In this document: piece by piece, positions 18,350 to 26,653 of the stretch | Numbering within the stretch: position 1 is the first letter of the stretch | Layout: each line of letters begins with the position of its first letter | Assembly: GCF_004138325.1 (NCBI RefSeq) | Contig: NZ_SBLB01000001.1 | Location: 744,001 to 808,000 of the forward strand | Direction of reading: 5' to 3' | Source of the DNA: Spirosoma sordidisoli | GTDB taxonomy: Bacteria > Bacteroidota > Bacteroidia > Cytophagales > Spirosomataceae | Length of the DNA: 64,000 nt | Notes under the pieces: generated by a model | What the model was told of the DNA's origin: nothing | Seen by the model: the letters and a program-made list of their open reading frames with translations, nothing else | Database searches by the model: none | Translations under genes and position numbers: made by a program

Positions 18350-19168
18350 CCGATAAAAGCGGGTGGCGTTCTCGCCAAAGACCTTTAGGCGGACCTCGTC
18401 GCCCCAGGGTTCTACATAGTCTTCGATAATCGTTTTCACCTGGGTATAATTGGCCGCCACCAGACATACGGGCCAGTCGGAGCCGAACATCAGCCGGTCG
18501 GGACCAAAATGCTCGAAGGCAACGTCGAGGTATGGAAAAAAGTCGCGCTTACCCCAGTCCTGCCAGTCAGCTTCGGTAACCATCCCCGACAGTTTGCAGT
18601 GCACATTGGGCTGTTTGGCCATCTCCGCCATGAAGTTAGACCAGCGGTTGATGTCCCGCTTTTTGATGTATGGCTTGGCCAGATGGTCGATGACAAAATT
18701 AACTTCCGGCACCGCCCGAACCAGGTGTAGGGCGGCTTTCAACTGGCTGGGATAGATCAGGATGTCGTACGTCAGTCCAAAATCGGCCAGTTTACGGATC
18801 CCCTCTACTACGCCCGGGCGCGTCAGGAAATCGTCTGGCTCAGCCTGGGCTACATGCCGGTAGCCTTTGATGAGCGAATGCTGTGCAAAGTGAGCCAGTC
18901 GGTCAGACAGAGTCGGCGCTTGCAGATCGACCCAGCCAACAACACCTTTAACGATATCGTAGGCCCGGGCCAGCTGAACCAGAAATTCGGTCTCGGCTTC
19001 CGACTGGCTGGCCTGCACCGCCACGCAGCCGTCGACGCCGTTTTCGGCCAGTACCGGCTCCAGGTCGGCTGGTAAGAAATCGCGCCGGATGGCCGACATA
19101 TCGTCGGTAATCCAGGCGTCGCGGACCGGCTCATACTGCCAGAAATGCTGATGCGAATCGATGATCAT
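18341..19168 (-). CDS. amidohydrolase family protein, probable L-fuconolactone hydrolase
   Basis: 275 residues, TIM-barrel amidohydrolase_2 family. Metal ligands begin in MIIDSHQHFWQY; the C-terminal FGSDWPVC supplies the catalytic Asp. This is the type that hydrolyses sugar lactones or related cyclic esters. It is the last gene of a four-gene minus-strand run (UxaA-family dehydratase, SDR, FAH hydrolase, this gene), which points to L-fucono-1,5-lactone as substrate; L-rhamnonolactone is the alternative. Start at ATG 19168. Confidence 0.75.
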   Translation of the reverse strand: MIIDSHQHFWQYEPVRDAWITDDMSAIRRDFLPADLEPVLAENGVDGCVAVQASQSEAETEFLVQLARAYDIVKGVVGWVDLQAPTLSDRLAHFAQHSLIKGYRHVAQAEPDDFLTRPGVVEGIRKLADFGLTYDILIYPSQLKAALHLVRAVPEVNFVIDHLAKPYIKKRDINRWSNFMAEMAKQPNVHCKLSGMVTEADWQDWGKRDFFPYLDVAFEHFGPDRLMFGSDWPVCLVAANYTQVKTIIEDYVEPWGDEVRLKVFGENATRFYRLA

Positions 19169-19268
19169 GGAAGAAACGAAATACGAGTCAGACGAGCCTG
19201 ATGACGTGAAAGGTGCTGGTCATCCTGCGTTATTAATGGGAGTCTACCCTTTACTCAAGATCCTCTTC

Positions 19269-19304
19269 GTCATCCCGACGACAGGACCGGGCCGCCGGGA
19301 TGAC
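19269..19304. repeat. imperfect REP-like inverted repeat inside the fuconate operon
   Basis: GTCATCCCG (19269-19277) pairs with CGGGATGAC (19296-19304) around an 18-nt GC-rich loop. No U tract follows in the direction of the flanking genes, so it is more likely an intercistronic hairpin or dispersed repeat than a terminator. Confidence 0.5.
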
Positions 19305-19346
19305 AAAGAAAAAACTGTTTTACAGGAACCTGATCTGACAATCCCC

Positions 19347-20201
19347 TCACGTATAGCTGACGGCGGTTTGCCGTTGCTCGCCCAGTCCTTCGATACCGAG
19401 CTCGATGACGTCGCCGGGTTTGAGGTAGCGGGGTGGTTTCAGACCAAGGCCTACGCCAGCGGGCGTGCCGGTCGAGATCACGTCGCCGGGGAGCAGGGTC
19501 ATGAACTGACTGATGTAACTGACCAGCGTCGGCACGTTGAAAATCATATCGTCGGTGTTGGAATCCTGCAACCGCTCGCCGTTGACGCTGAGCCACAGAT
19601 GCAGCGCATTGGGATCGGCAATGTCATCTTTGGTAACCAGAAACGGCCCCAGGGGCGCAAACGTATCGGCGCTTTTTCCTTTCACCCACTGCCCCCCGCG
19701 TTCAAGCTGGAAAGCCCGTTCAGAATAGTCGTTGTGCAGCGCATAGCCTGCTACGTAATCCAGCGCGTCGTCGAGTTCGACATAACTGGCCCGTTTGCCG
19801 ATGACAATGGCCAGCTCGACCTCCCAGTCCGTTTTTTCGGAGCGCTTCGGAATGACCACATCGTCGTTGGGTCCGCAGAGCGCCGTGGTCGACTTGAAGA
19901 ACAGGATCGGTTCAGCGGGGGTAGGTGCGTTCGTTTCGGCCGCGTGTTTGGCGTAGTTCAGCCCTACACAGACGATCTTGGAGGGTCGTTTTACGCAGGG
20001 TCCGAACCGGGCATCGGCCGAGACGACCGGACACGTGGGCGCGTGGGCCGACAGCCAATGCGCCAGCCGGTCGGGTCCGTTGCTGGCAAAAAATGACTCG
20101 TCATAATCTTCGCCAAAATGAGTAACGTCAAGGCGCTGGCCATTGGGTAGTTCAACGCCGGGGTGTTCGTGGTCGGGCAGGCCGAAGCGGAAAAGTTTCA
20201 T
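19347..20201 (-). CDS. fumarylacetoacetate hydrolase family protein, probable 2,4-diketo-3-deoxy-L-fuconate hydrolase
   Basis: 284 residues. FAH-family core is clear: KIVCVGLNYAKHAAE, the metal ligands in DWEVELAIVIGK and YALHNDYSERAFQ, and the C-terminal STGTPAGVGLGLKPPRYL. Members cleave C-C bonds of 2,4-diketo acids or hydrate related ketoacids. With an SDR dehydrogenase upstream (63 bp) and a lactonase downstream, the expected reaction is cleavage of 2,4-diketo-3-deoxy-L-fuconate to pyruvate and L-lactate. The family call is firm; the substrate is from context. Confidence 0.8.
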   Translation of the reverse strand: MKLFRFGLPDHEHPGVELPNGQRLDVTHFGEDYDESFFASNGPDRLAHWLSAHAPTCPVVSADARFGPCVKRPSKIVCVGLNYAKHAAETNAPTPAEPILFFKSTTALCGPNDDVVIPKRSEKTDWEVELAIVIGKRASYVELDDALDYVAGYALHNDYSERAFQLERGGQWVKGKSADTFAPLGPFLVTKDDIADPNALHLWLSVNGERLQDSNTDDMIFNVPTLVSYISQFMTLLPGDVISTGTPAGVGLGLKPPRYLKPGDVIELGIEGLGEQRQTAVSYT

Positions 20202-20264
20202 AGTCAGTTTGTGGTCTTTCGTAAACGTATAGGCCCCCAGGTTCGGCCGGTGGCGAGGGGTGGG

Positions 20265-21038
20265 TCAGGTGTTCAGACGGGTAAACCCACCATCGAGCGG
20301 ATAATCGCAGCCGGTGATAAATCCGGCCTCATCGGAGCACAGAAACAGCGCCAGCGCCCCCACTTCCTGCGGCTCGGCCATGCGGCCAATGGGCTGCGTT
20401 TTTGAGAGCCGCTCAAACATGTCGGCTTCCTGACCGGGGTAGTTCTTCGCCAGAAACCCGTCTACGAAAGGCGTATGAACCCGGGCGGGCGAAATACAGT
20501 TGCATCGAATCTTATCCTTCAGGTAATCCTTAGCCACCGACAGTGTCATGGTCAGAACGGCCCCTTTGCTCATCGAGTACGCAAACCGGTCGTTTAACCC
20601 CAGGGTTGCGGCTACCGATGCCATGTTCAGGATAACGCCCCCACCCGCAGCTTTCAGATGGGGAATGACGGTATGCAGGCAGTTGTACACCCCTTTGACA
20701 TTGATCCGGAAGATCCGGTCGAAATCCGCTTCGGAGGTGGTTTCTACGGTGCCAACGTGCGCTACGCCTGCGTTGTTGACCAGTATATGAATAGGCCCTT
20801 CGGCTGCCAGCTGGTCGACCAGGGCGCGTACGGCGGCCTGATCCGATACGTCAACGGCATGGCTCGTCGCCTGCCCCCCCTCCTGCCGGATACCTTCGGC
20901 AGCCAGGCCGGCCTGTTCGGGATTCAGATCAAAAATACGTACCAGCGCCCCGGCCTGTGCAAACGCCTTCGCGATAGCCAGTCCAATACCGCTGGCCCCA
21001 CCGGTAACGATGGCGGTTTTGTTAGAAAGTGAGAACAT
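20265..21038 (-). CDS. SDR-family oxidoreductase, probable 2-keto-3-deoxy-L-fuconate dehydrogenase
   Basis: 257 residues, classical short-chain dehydrogenase. NAD(P)-binding TGGASGIGLAIAKAFAQAG, the strand motif NNAG (ILVNNAGVAHVG), and the catalytic Ser-Tyr-Lys in NMASVAATLG...YSMSKGAV. The Asp after the second strand (RIFDLNPEQ) suggests NAD rather than NADP. In the operon it would oxidise C4 of 2-keto-3-deoxy-L-fuconate, between the dehydratase and the FAH hydrolase. Family sure, substrate inferred. Confidence 0.8.
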   Translation of the reverse strand: MFSLSNKTAIVTGGASGIGLAIAKAFAQAGALVRIFDLNPEQAGLAAEGIRQEGGQATSHAVDVSDQAAVRALVDQLAAEGPIHILVNNAGVAHVGTVETTSEADFDRIFRINVKGVYNCLHTVIPHLKAAGGGVILNMASVAATLGLNDRFAYSMSKGAVLTMTLSVAKDYLKDKIRCNCISPARVHTPFVDGFLAKNYPGQEADMFERLSKTQPIGRMAEPQEVGALALFLCSDEAGFITGCDYPLDGGFTRLNT

Positions 21039-21117
21039 AATCGTTACTAGAGTGAATCAGTGAGTAAGTGACTGCGTAGAACGGGTGCTATTTATTCATC
21101 CATTCGCTCAATCACTC

Positions 21118-22794
21118 TTATAGCGACACCCCCCGTTTCCAGGGGATGAAATCGTCCTGACCGAGTCGTTCGGCTGCGGTTATGGTTTCGCCCGAGGCCA
21201 GCCGGACGATGTAGTCGAGCAGGGCATCGGCATTTTGTTCGATCGTCTGCTCGCCCTCAATGATCGGGCCGCTGTCGAAGTCAATGACATCGGGCATCCG
21301 GTTCAGGAGAGCAGTATTGGTCGATATTTTTACGACCGGGCACACGGGATTGCCGGTCGGCGTACCCAGCCCCGTTGTAAACAGGATCACGTTGGTACCC
21401 GAGCCGGCCATACCGGTTGTGGCTTCAACGTCGTTGCCGGGTGTGCAGAGCAGCGTCAGGCCGGGCGTATTGACCGGTTCGGCATAGTCGAGCACCTGGG
21501 CCACCGGAGCCGTTCCGCCTTTCTTGGCCGCTCCGGCCGACTTGATTGCATCGGTAATCAGCCCGTCTTTGATATTGCCTGGCGACGGGTTCATGTCGAA
21601 CCCCGACCCTACGGCTTCGGCCTGGGCCGAATAGCCACCCATCAGGTCGATAAACTTCTGCGCATCGGCATCGTTGACGGTGCGGTTGATAAGCTCCTGC
21701 TCTACCCCGTTCAGCTCCGGAAATTCGGCCAGTACGGTTTTCCCGCCCAGCGTTACGATCACGTCGGACAGGTGCCCGATGGCGGGGTTGGCCGATATAC
21801 CCGAAAAGCCGTCAGAACCGCCACATTTCAACCCGACGGTCAGCGCGCTGAGCGGAGCGGGTTGGCGGGTTAGTTTATTGATCTCGGCCAGTCCCAGAAA
21901 CGTTTCTTTAACTGCCTGACTCATCAGCGCGTACTCGGTACCGGCCTGTTGTTCGAACAGCAGCAACGGCTTGTTGAATTTCGGATTCTGCCGCCGGATT
22001 TCGGCCGAGATCATATCGGCCTGCAGGTGCTGGCACCCCAGACTCAGTACCGTTGCCCCCGCCACGTTCGGGTTGTTGATCATCCCGGCCAGCAACGAGC
22101 AGAGTACGGCCGAGTCCTGCCGGGTTCCGCCACAGCCCATCTCATGAGTCAGAAACTTAATGCCATCCACGTTCGGGAATGGCCGGCCTGACTGCGGAGC
22201 GCTGGTATGGGTCAGGGTATGATTCTGACTAACATCGACAAAAGGCTGCATTTTTCGGATCACATCCATCTCGCCCGCCCGGTACAGGCTGAGTAGTTCG
22301 TGAACCTGCTGCCGGTACATCTCGGGTTGTGCGTAGCCGAGTTCGCGCTCAAACGCATCTTTCAGAATAAGCACATTCCGGTTTTCGCAGAACACCAGCG
22401 GCACAACGAGCCAGTAGTTGCGGGTACCAACCCGACCGTCGGCGCGGTGGTAGCCCATGAACGTACGGTCCTGCCAGCGCGAGACATCGGGCGGCTGCCA
22501 GCGGTAGGGCTGCTTTTTGGCCAGGCTATAGGGGTCCGCGTCATGCTTGAGATTAAACGTTGTAATTGGCTCTCCCCGCCGAATGGGCTGAGTGGCTTTA
22601 CCCACCAGCACGCCGTACATAATAACAGGATCGCCGGGCTGACGGTCTTCGGTAACGAATTTATGTTTGGCCCCCACCGCATACGGGAGTGTATACGTTT
22701 GCGAATCAAATTCTATCTGTTCACCAGCCGCCAGGTTGCGCAGCGCCACGATCACATTATCGGCAGGGTGAACTTTTAAGACTATAGCGGGCAT
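21118..22794 (-). CDS. UxaA/altronate dehydratase-family protein, probable sugar-acid (L-fuconate) dehydratase
   Basis: 558 residues from the ATG at 22794; a TTG 21 bp earlier is less likely. Full-length UxaA/GarD architecture: N-terminal SAF-like domain (residues 1-110) and the main dehydratase domain with GRVGTRNYW, KFLTHEMGCGG, GLKCGGSDGFSGISANPAIG and FTTGLGTPTGNPVCPVVKIS, including the Cys residues that bind iron. Altronate is the textbook substrate, but the three genes after it belong to deoxy-sugar acid breakdown, so dehydration of L-fuconate to 2-keto-3-deoxyfuconate is my inference, in place of the usual enolase-superfamily enzyme. Confidence 0.8.
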   Translation of the reverse strand: MPAIVLKVHPADNVIVALRNLAAGEQIEFDSQTYTLPYAVGAKHKFVTEDRQPGDPVIMYGVLVGKATQPIRRGEPITTFNLKHDADPYSLAKKQPYRWQPPDVSRWQDRTFMGYHRADGRVGTRNYWLVVPLVFCENRNVLILKDAFERELGYAQPEMYRQQVHELLSLYRAGEMDVIRKMQPFVDVSQNHTLTHTSAPQSGRPFPNVDGIKFLTHEMGCGGTRQDSAVLCSLLAGMINNPNVAGATVLSLGCQHLQADMISAEIRRQNPKFNKPLLLFEQQAGTEYALMSQAVKETFLGLAEINKLTRQPAPLSALTVGLKCGGSDGFSGISANPAIGHLSDVIVTLGGKTVLAEFPELNGVEQELINRTVNDADAQKFIDLMGGYSAQAEAVGSGFDMNPSPGNIKDGLITDAIKSAGAAKKGGTAPVAQVLDYAEPVNTPGLTLLCTPGNDVEATTGMAGSGTNVILFTTGLGTPTGNPVCPVVKISTNTALLNRMPDVIDFDSGPIIEGEQTIEQNADALLDYIVRLASGETITAAERLGQDDFIPWKRGVSL

Positions 22795-22927
22795 CAGTGC
22801 TTGTTTTTTTTGCAATAAAAGAGACGATCAGATTAAAATATACCAGTCCGGCCCGAAAAACTTTGCCATACTTATTGCGAATATGAGCACCAATCCCAAC
22901 ATTTGACAGTCCGACCCTGCTCTCCCC

Positions 22928-24193
22928 ATGCTCACCCCTACGTCGCCCGGCCTCTCGTCCTCTGCCCCCGGCAGTCAGCACGCAGGTTCGTTTGGCACCG
23001 ACCAGCCCCGGGCCAGCCGGCTCATGTCGATGGATGCGTATAGGGGGTTCGTTATGACCCTGATGGCGGCCGAACTCCTGCAGTTTCATCGGTTGCAGGA
23101 GAGTTTTTCGGCTAGTCGCTTCTGGTCTTTTCTGGCTTACCACCAGAGTCATGTGGAGTGGGCGGGCTGCTCGCTGCACGACCTTATACAGCCTTCGTTT
23201 TCGTTTCTGGTGGGCGTAGCCTTACCGTACTCGATGGCCGCGCGGGTTACGCAGGGGCAGTCGTTTCCGGCTCAGGCAGGACACGCTTTCCGGCGGTCGC
23301 TGATCCTGATTCTGCTCGGTATTTTTCTCCGTTCGGTTCATGCCGAGCAAACCAACTTCACCTTTGAGGATACGCTGACGCAGATTGGGCTGGGCTACCC
23401 CTTTCTGTTTCTGCTCGGCGCGGCCTCTTCGCGAACCGGCTGGATTACTTTTGGCGCCGTGCTGGTCGGGTACTGGTTTGCTTTTGTTCGTTACCCCCTC
23501 CCCGGTCCGGCTTTTGACTATGCCGCCGTTGGGGTTCCGGCCAACTGGCCCGAGCACTACAGCGGGCTTATGGCTCATTTCAACAAAAACAGTAATCTGG
23601 CCTGGGCGTTCGACACCTGGTTCTTAAACCTCTTCCCCCGCGAGCGTCCTTTTGTGTTCAACGGCGGTGGCTATGCCACCCTGAGCTTCATACCTACCCT
23701 CGCTACCATGATACTGGGGCTACAGACGGGTCGATGGATACGGTCGGGTGTGACCCGGCGCCAGCTCCTGACGCGGCTACTGGCGGCCGGCCTGACAGGT
23801 ATACTGGCAGGTTTGGTCCTGCACTGGCTCGGTATTTGCCCGGTCGTTAAGCGTATCTGGACACCCGCCTGGGTGTTGTTCAGCGGAGGCTGGTGCTGCT
23901 GGCTGCTCGCCTTTTTCTACGCCCTGGTCGATGGGCCGGGGCGCTGGCAGCCAACGGCCCGGCGCTGGACCTTTCCGTTTGTCGTTGTCGGAATGAACTC
24001 CATTGCTATCTACTGCCTGGTCCATCTGATCGATCGCTTCATCATCAATTCGCTTTACATTCATCTGGGACATCAACCGTTTCAGCTATTCGGGGCTGCG
24101 TATGAGCCACTGCTGGTTGGAGCCACCACCCTGGCTATTTTCTATAGTATGCTACGCTGGATGTATGCCCGCCATCTGTTTATACGCATCTGA
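22928..24193 (+). CDS. DUF5009 membrane acyltransferase (heparan-alpha-glucosaminide N-acetyltransferase-like)
   Basis: 421 residues with about ten membrane helices. The N-terminal RLMSMDAYRGFVMTLMA is the marker of the DUF5009/DUF1624 (NagX-like) family, followed by the long loop SHVEWAGCSLHDLIQPSFSFLVG holding the conserved His and Asp. Eukaryotic homologues move acetyl groups from cytosolic acetyl-CoA to sugars on the other side of the membrane; bacterial members are near amino-sugar genes. Here it is divergent from the fuconate operon and 3 bp upstream of adenine deaminase. Acceptor unknown. Confidence 0.8.
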   Translation: MLTPTSPGLSSSAPGSQHAGSFGTDQPRASRLMSMDAYRGFVMTLMAAELLQFHRLQESFSASRFWSFLAYHQSHVEWAGCSLHDLIQPSFSFLVGVALPYSMAARVTQGQSFPAQAGHAFRRSLILILLGIFLRSVHAEQTNFTFEDTLTQIGLGYPFLFLLGAASSRTGWITFGAVLVGYWFAFVRYPLPGPAFDYAAVGVPANWPEHYSGLMAHFNKNSNLAWAFDTWFLNLFPRERPFVFNGGGYATLSFIPTLATMILGLQTGRWIRSGVTRRQLLTRLLAAGLTGILAGLVLHWLGICPVVKRIWTPAWVLFSGGWCCWLLAFFYALVDGPGRWQPTARRWTFPFVVVGMNSIAIYCLVHLIDRFIINSLYIHLGHQPFQLFGAAYEPLLVGATTLAIFYSMLRWMYARHLFIRI

Positions 24194-24196
24194 TTT

Positions 24197-25840
24197 ATGA
24201 TCACGGCCAACCTGCTGAATCTTTTTGACCAGACTATTTATTACGGAACCCTCACCTTCGAAAATGGCCGTATTGCCCGCATCGACCGACTCGGCCCTGA
24301 ACGTCCTGGCGAACCCTATGTGCTGCCCGGTTTTGTCGATGCGCATGTCCACGTTGAAAGCTCGCTGCTGACACCCCCTCAGTTTGCCCGGCTGGCCGTT
24401 GTGCACGGCACCGTAGCCACCGTATCCGATCCGCACGAAATTGGCAACGTACTGGGCGTAGCCGGCGTTGAATACATGCTGGCCGAAGCCCGCCGGGTTC
24501 CGTTCAAATTCATGTTTGGCGCGCCCTCCTGCGTACCGGCCACAACCTTCGAAACCGCCGGTGCTACCATCGGCGTTCGGGATGTGCGCTACCTGCTGGG
24601 CCTGAAAGAAATCGGGTACCTGGCCGAGATGATGAACTACCCGGGCGTGTTGCACGAAGACACCGACGTCATGGCCAAGATAGCGCTGGCCAAAGCCTTT
24701 AACAAACCCATTGACGGGCACGCACCGGGGCTCATGGGGCCTGACGCCCAGCGCTATATCGACGCAGGCATCAGCACCGACCATGAATGTTTTACCTATG
24801 AAGAAGGGCTCGACAAAGCCCGTCGGGGTCTTCATATATTGATTCGGGAGGGCAGCGCAGCCCGCAATTTCGATGCCCTGATACCGTTGCTGGCCGATTT
24901 CCCGAAGCAGATTATGTTCTGCTCAGACGACAAGCACCCCGACACCCTCGCCGAAGGGCATATCAACCAGCTGGTGGTACGGGCGCTGGCCGCCGGTCAT
25001 GATCGCTGGCATGTGCTGCGGGCAGCCTGCCTTAATCCCGTACTCCACTACCGCCTACCGGTGGGCCTGTTACGCGAAGGCGACCCGGCCGATTATATCG
25101 TAGTCGATGACCTGGAGCGATTCATCGTTCGGCAAACCGTTATCAACGGTACGGTAGTTGCCGAAACCGGGCAGTCATTCATACCGGATCTCCGCAGCGA
25201 GTGGGTCAATCAGTTCAACTGCTCGCCCAAACAGGCAGACGAGTTTCAGGTCAGCGGTCAGGCAGGAGTTCCGATGCGGGTCATCGAAGCCCTGGACGGT
25301 CAGCTCATCACCAACGAGCTGCACATCGAACCAACGCTGGAAAACGGGCTGATTGTACCGGACACTGGCCGGGACCTGCTCAAACTGGTGGTTGTAAACC
25401 GCTACCAGAACGTACCCCCGGCGGTAGCCTTCATCCGCAATTTCGGGCTGAAGCACGGCGCCATTGCCTCATCGGTCGGGCACGACTCCCACAATATCAC
25501 CGCCGTCGGCTGCGATGATGCCAGTCTCTGCCGGGCTATCAACCTGGTCATCGAAGCCAGGGGTGGGCTGAGTGCGGTCAGCGGGTCGTCGTCGGGGCAG
25601 GAATCAGTACTGGCCCTGCCCGTAGCGGGGTTAATGACCGACACCGATGGCTACCAGGTTGCCACCCAGTACAGCAATCTTGACCGGTTTGCCAAGACAG
25701 AACTTGGCAGTACCCTGTCTGCACCCTATATGACTTTATCCTTTATGGCCCTGCTGGTCATTCCTAACCTGAAACTCAGCGACAGGGGTCTCTTCAGCGG
25801 AGAGCAGTTCCAGATGACCAGCCTACAAATTGTTAAATAG
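24197..25840 (+). CDS. ade: adenine deaminase
   Basis: Converts adenine to hypoxanthine plus ammonia in purine salvage. 547 residues, the normal length of bacterial Ade. Metal-site motifs are PGFVDAHVHVESSLLTP and VATVSDPHEIGN; later DGHAPGL, STDHECFT and the Asp in MFCSDDKHPDTL are also present; the C-terminal Ade domain has SVGHDSHNITAVG. Translationally close to the preceding membrane protein (3-bp gap), although the two have no known link. Confidence 0.95.
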   Translation: MITANLLNLFDQTIYYGTLTFENGRIARIDRLGPERPGEPYVLPGFVDAHVHVESSLLTPPQFARLAVVHGTVATVSDPHEIGNVLGVAGVEYMLAEARRVPFKFMFGAPSCVPATTFETAGATIGVRDVRYLLGLKEIGYLAEMMNYPGVLHEDTDVMAKIALAKAFNKPIDGHAPGLMGPDAQRYIDAGISTDHECFTYEEGLDKARRGLHILIREGSAARNFDALIPLLADFPKQIMFCSDDKHPDTLAEGHINQLVVRALAAGHDRWHVLRAACLNPVLHYRLPVGLLREGDPADYIVVDDLERFIVRQTVINGTVVAETGQSFIPDLRSEWVNQFNCSPKQADEFQVSGQAGVPMRVIEALDGQLITNELHIEPTLENGLIVPDTGRDLLKLVVVNRYQNVPPAVAFIRNFGLKHGAIASSVGHDSHNITAVGCDDASLCRAINLVIEARGGLSAVSGSSSGQESVLALPVAGLMTDTDGYQVATQYSNLDRFAKTELGSTLSAPYMTLSFMALLVIPNLKLSDRGLFSGEQFQMTSLQIVK

Positions 25841-25947
25841 TCCCACAAAAAAATTTTATTAACACACCTTTTTTAATTCAATTAATTATCAATATGTTTA
25901 CAGACCTCAAGACCCTTATCAATTCCTACCAACCCGCCTAACCGCTC

Positions 25948-26547
25948 ATGGCTCGTTCCCGTACAAAAACAGGTCCCGACGACGAAACCCTCTGGAATCA
26001 GTTCCGCGCAGGTGATGAAAACGCCTTCGCCCGCCTGTATCAGAACTACGTGCAGACGTTGTACCACTATTGTGCTCACTTCGCAACTGACCGGGCTCTG
26101 ATTAAAGATTGTATTCACGACCTATTTGTTGAGCTCTGGAAGCATCGCACCACGATTGGCCCAACAACCTCAGTTCGGTTTTACCTGATGGCTTCCATCA
26201 AACGTAAGCTGGTCCGTCATCTGACGGCAGAGCAGAAACTGGTTAGTCAGGATGAAGTGACAAACGGCCGGCGCGTTGGCGACATGCTCTCCGGTGCTGA
26301 TCCATCGCACGAAAACCTGCTTATTGCCCATGAAGAGGATTCATACATGAACGAATGCCTGCACCAGGCGCTGGATAAACTCCCCCGTCGGCAGCGGGAA
26401 GCGGTTCACCTCCGCTACTTCCAGAACATGAGTAACGAAGAAATATCGGCCCTCATGCAAATCAACATCCAATCTGTTTACAACTTGATTTTCGGCGCTA
26501 TGAGCAACCTCAAGCGGTATGTAACGCCCGAAAATGTGTCTTTATAA
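25948..26547 (+). CDS. ECF-type sigma-70 family RNA polymerase sigma factor
   Basis: 199 residues with region 2 (FRAGDENAFARLYQNY, then LIKDCIHDLFVELWKH) and region 4 (LPRRQREAVHLRYFQNMSNEEISALM). Directs RNA polymerase to a small set of promoters. Unlike the second sigma gene at 28151 it has no FecR or other anti-sigma gene beside it, so how it is held inactive is not visible here. The start ATG at 25948 gives the usual length. It ends at a strong terminator. Confidence 0.88.
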   Translation: MARSRTKTGPDDETLWNQFRAGDENAFARLYQNYVQTLYHYCAHFATDRALIKDCIHDLFVELWKHRTTIGPTTSVRFYLMASIKRKLVRHLTAEQKLVSQDEVTNGRRVGDMLSGADPSHENLLIAHEEDSYMNECLHQALDKLPRRQREAVHLRYFQNMSNEEISALMQINIQSVYNLIFGAMSNLKRYVTPENVSL

Positions 26548-26573
26548 ACCCGACTACTCCTAACCCGACCCTG

Positions 26574-26602
26574 ACCGGCGGCTCTCGAGCCGCCGGTTTT
26601 TT
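26574..26602 (+). terminator. intrinsic terminator after the sigma factor gene
   Basis: ACCGGCGGCT (26574-26583) pairs perfectly with AGCCGCCGGT (26588-26597) around a CTCG tetraloop, followed by six T. Confidence 0.92.
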
Positions 26603-26641
26603 GTTGCCCGCCCGGATAACGTACCACCCACCGACTTTGCG

Positions 26642-26649
26642 TAATTTTG
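26642..26649 (+). promoter_or_regulatory. -7 box (TAATTTTG) of rarA, leaderless geometry
   Basis: TAATTTTG ends 4 bp before the ATG at 26654, so a transcript from it would begin at or beside the start codon. Confidence 0.5.
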
Positions 26650-26653
26650 CCGG

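Noticed and set aside
18341..22794. L-rhamnonate pathway in place of L-fuconate
   Set aside because: The enzyme families are shared by both routes; fuconate is preferred because a fucosidase PUL lies close by, but the sequence alone does not exclude rhamnonate.
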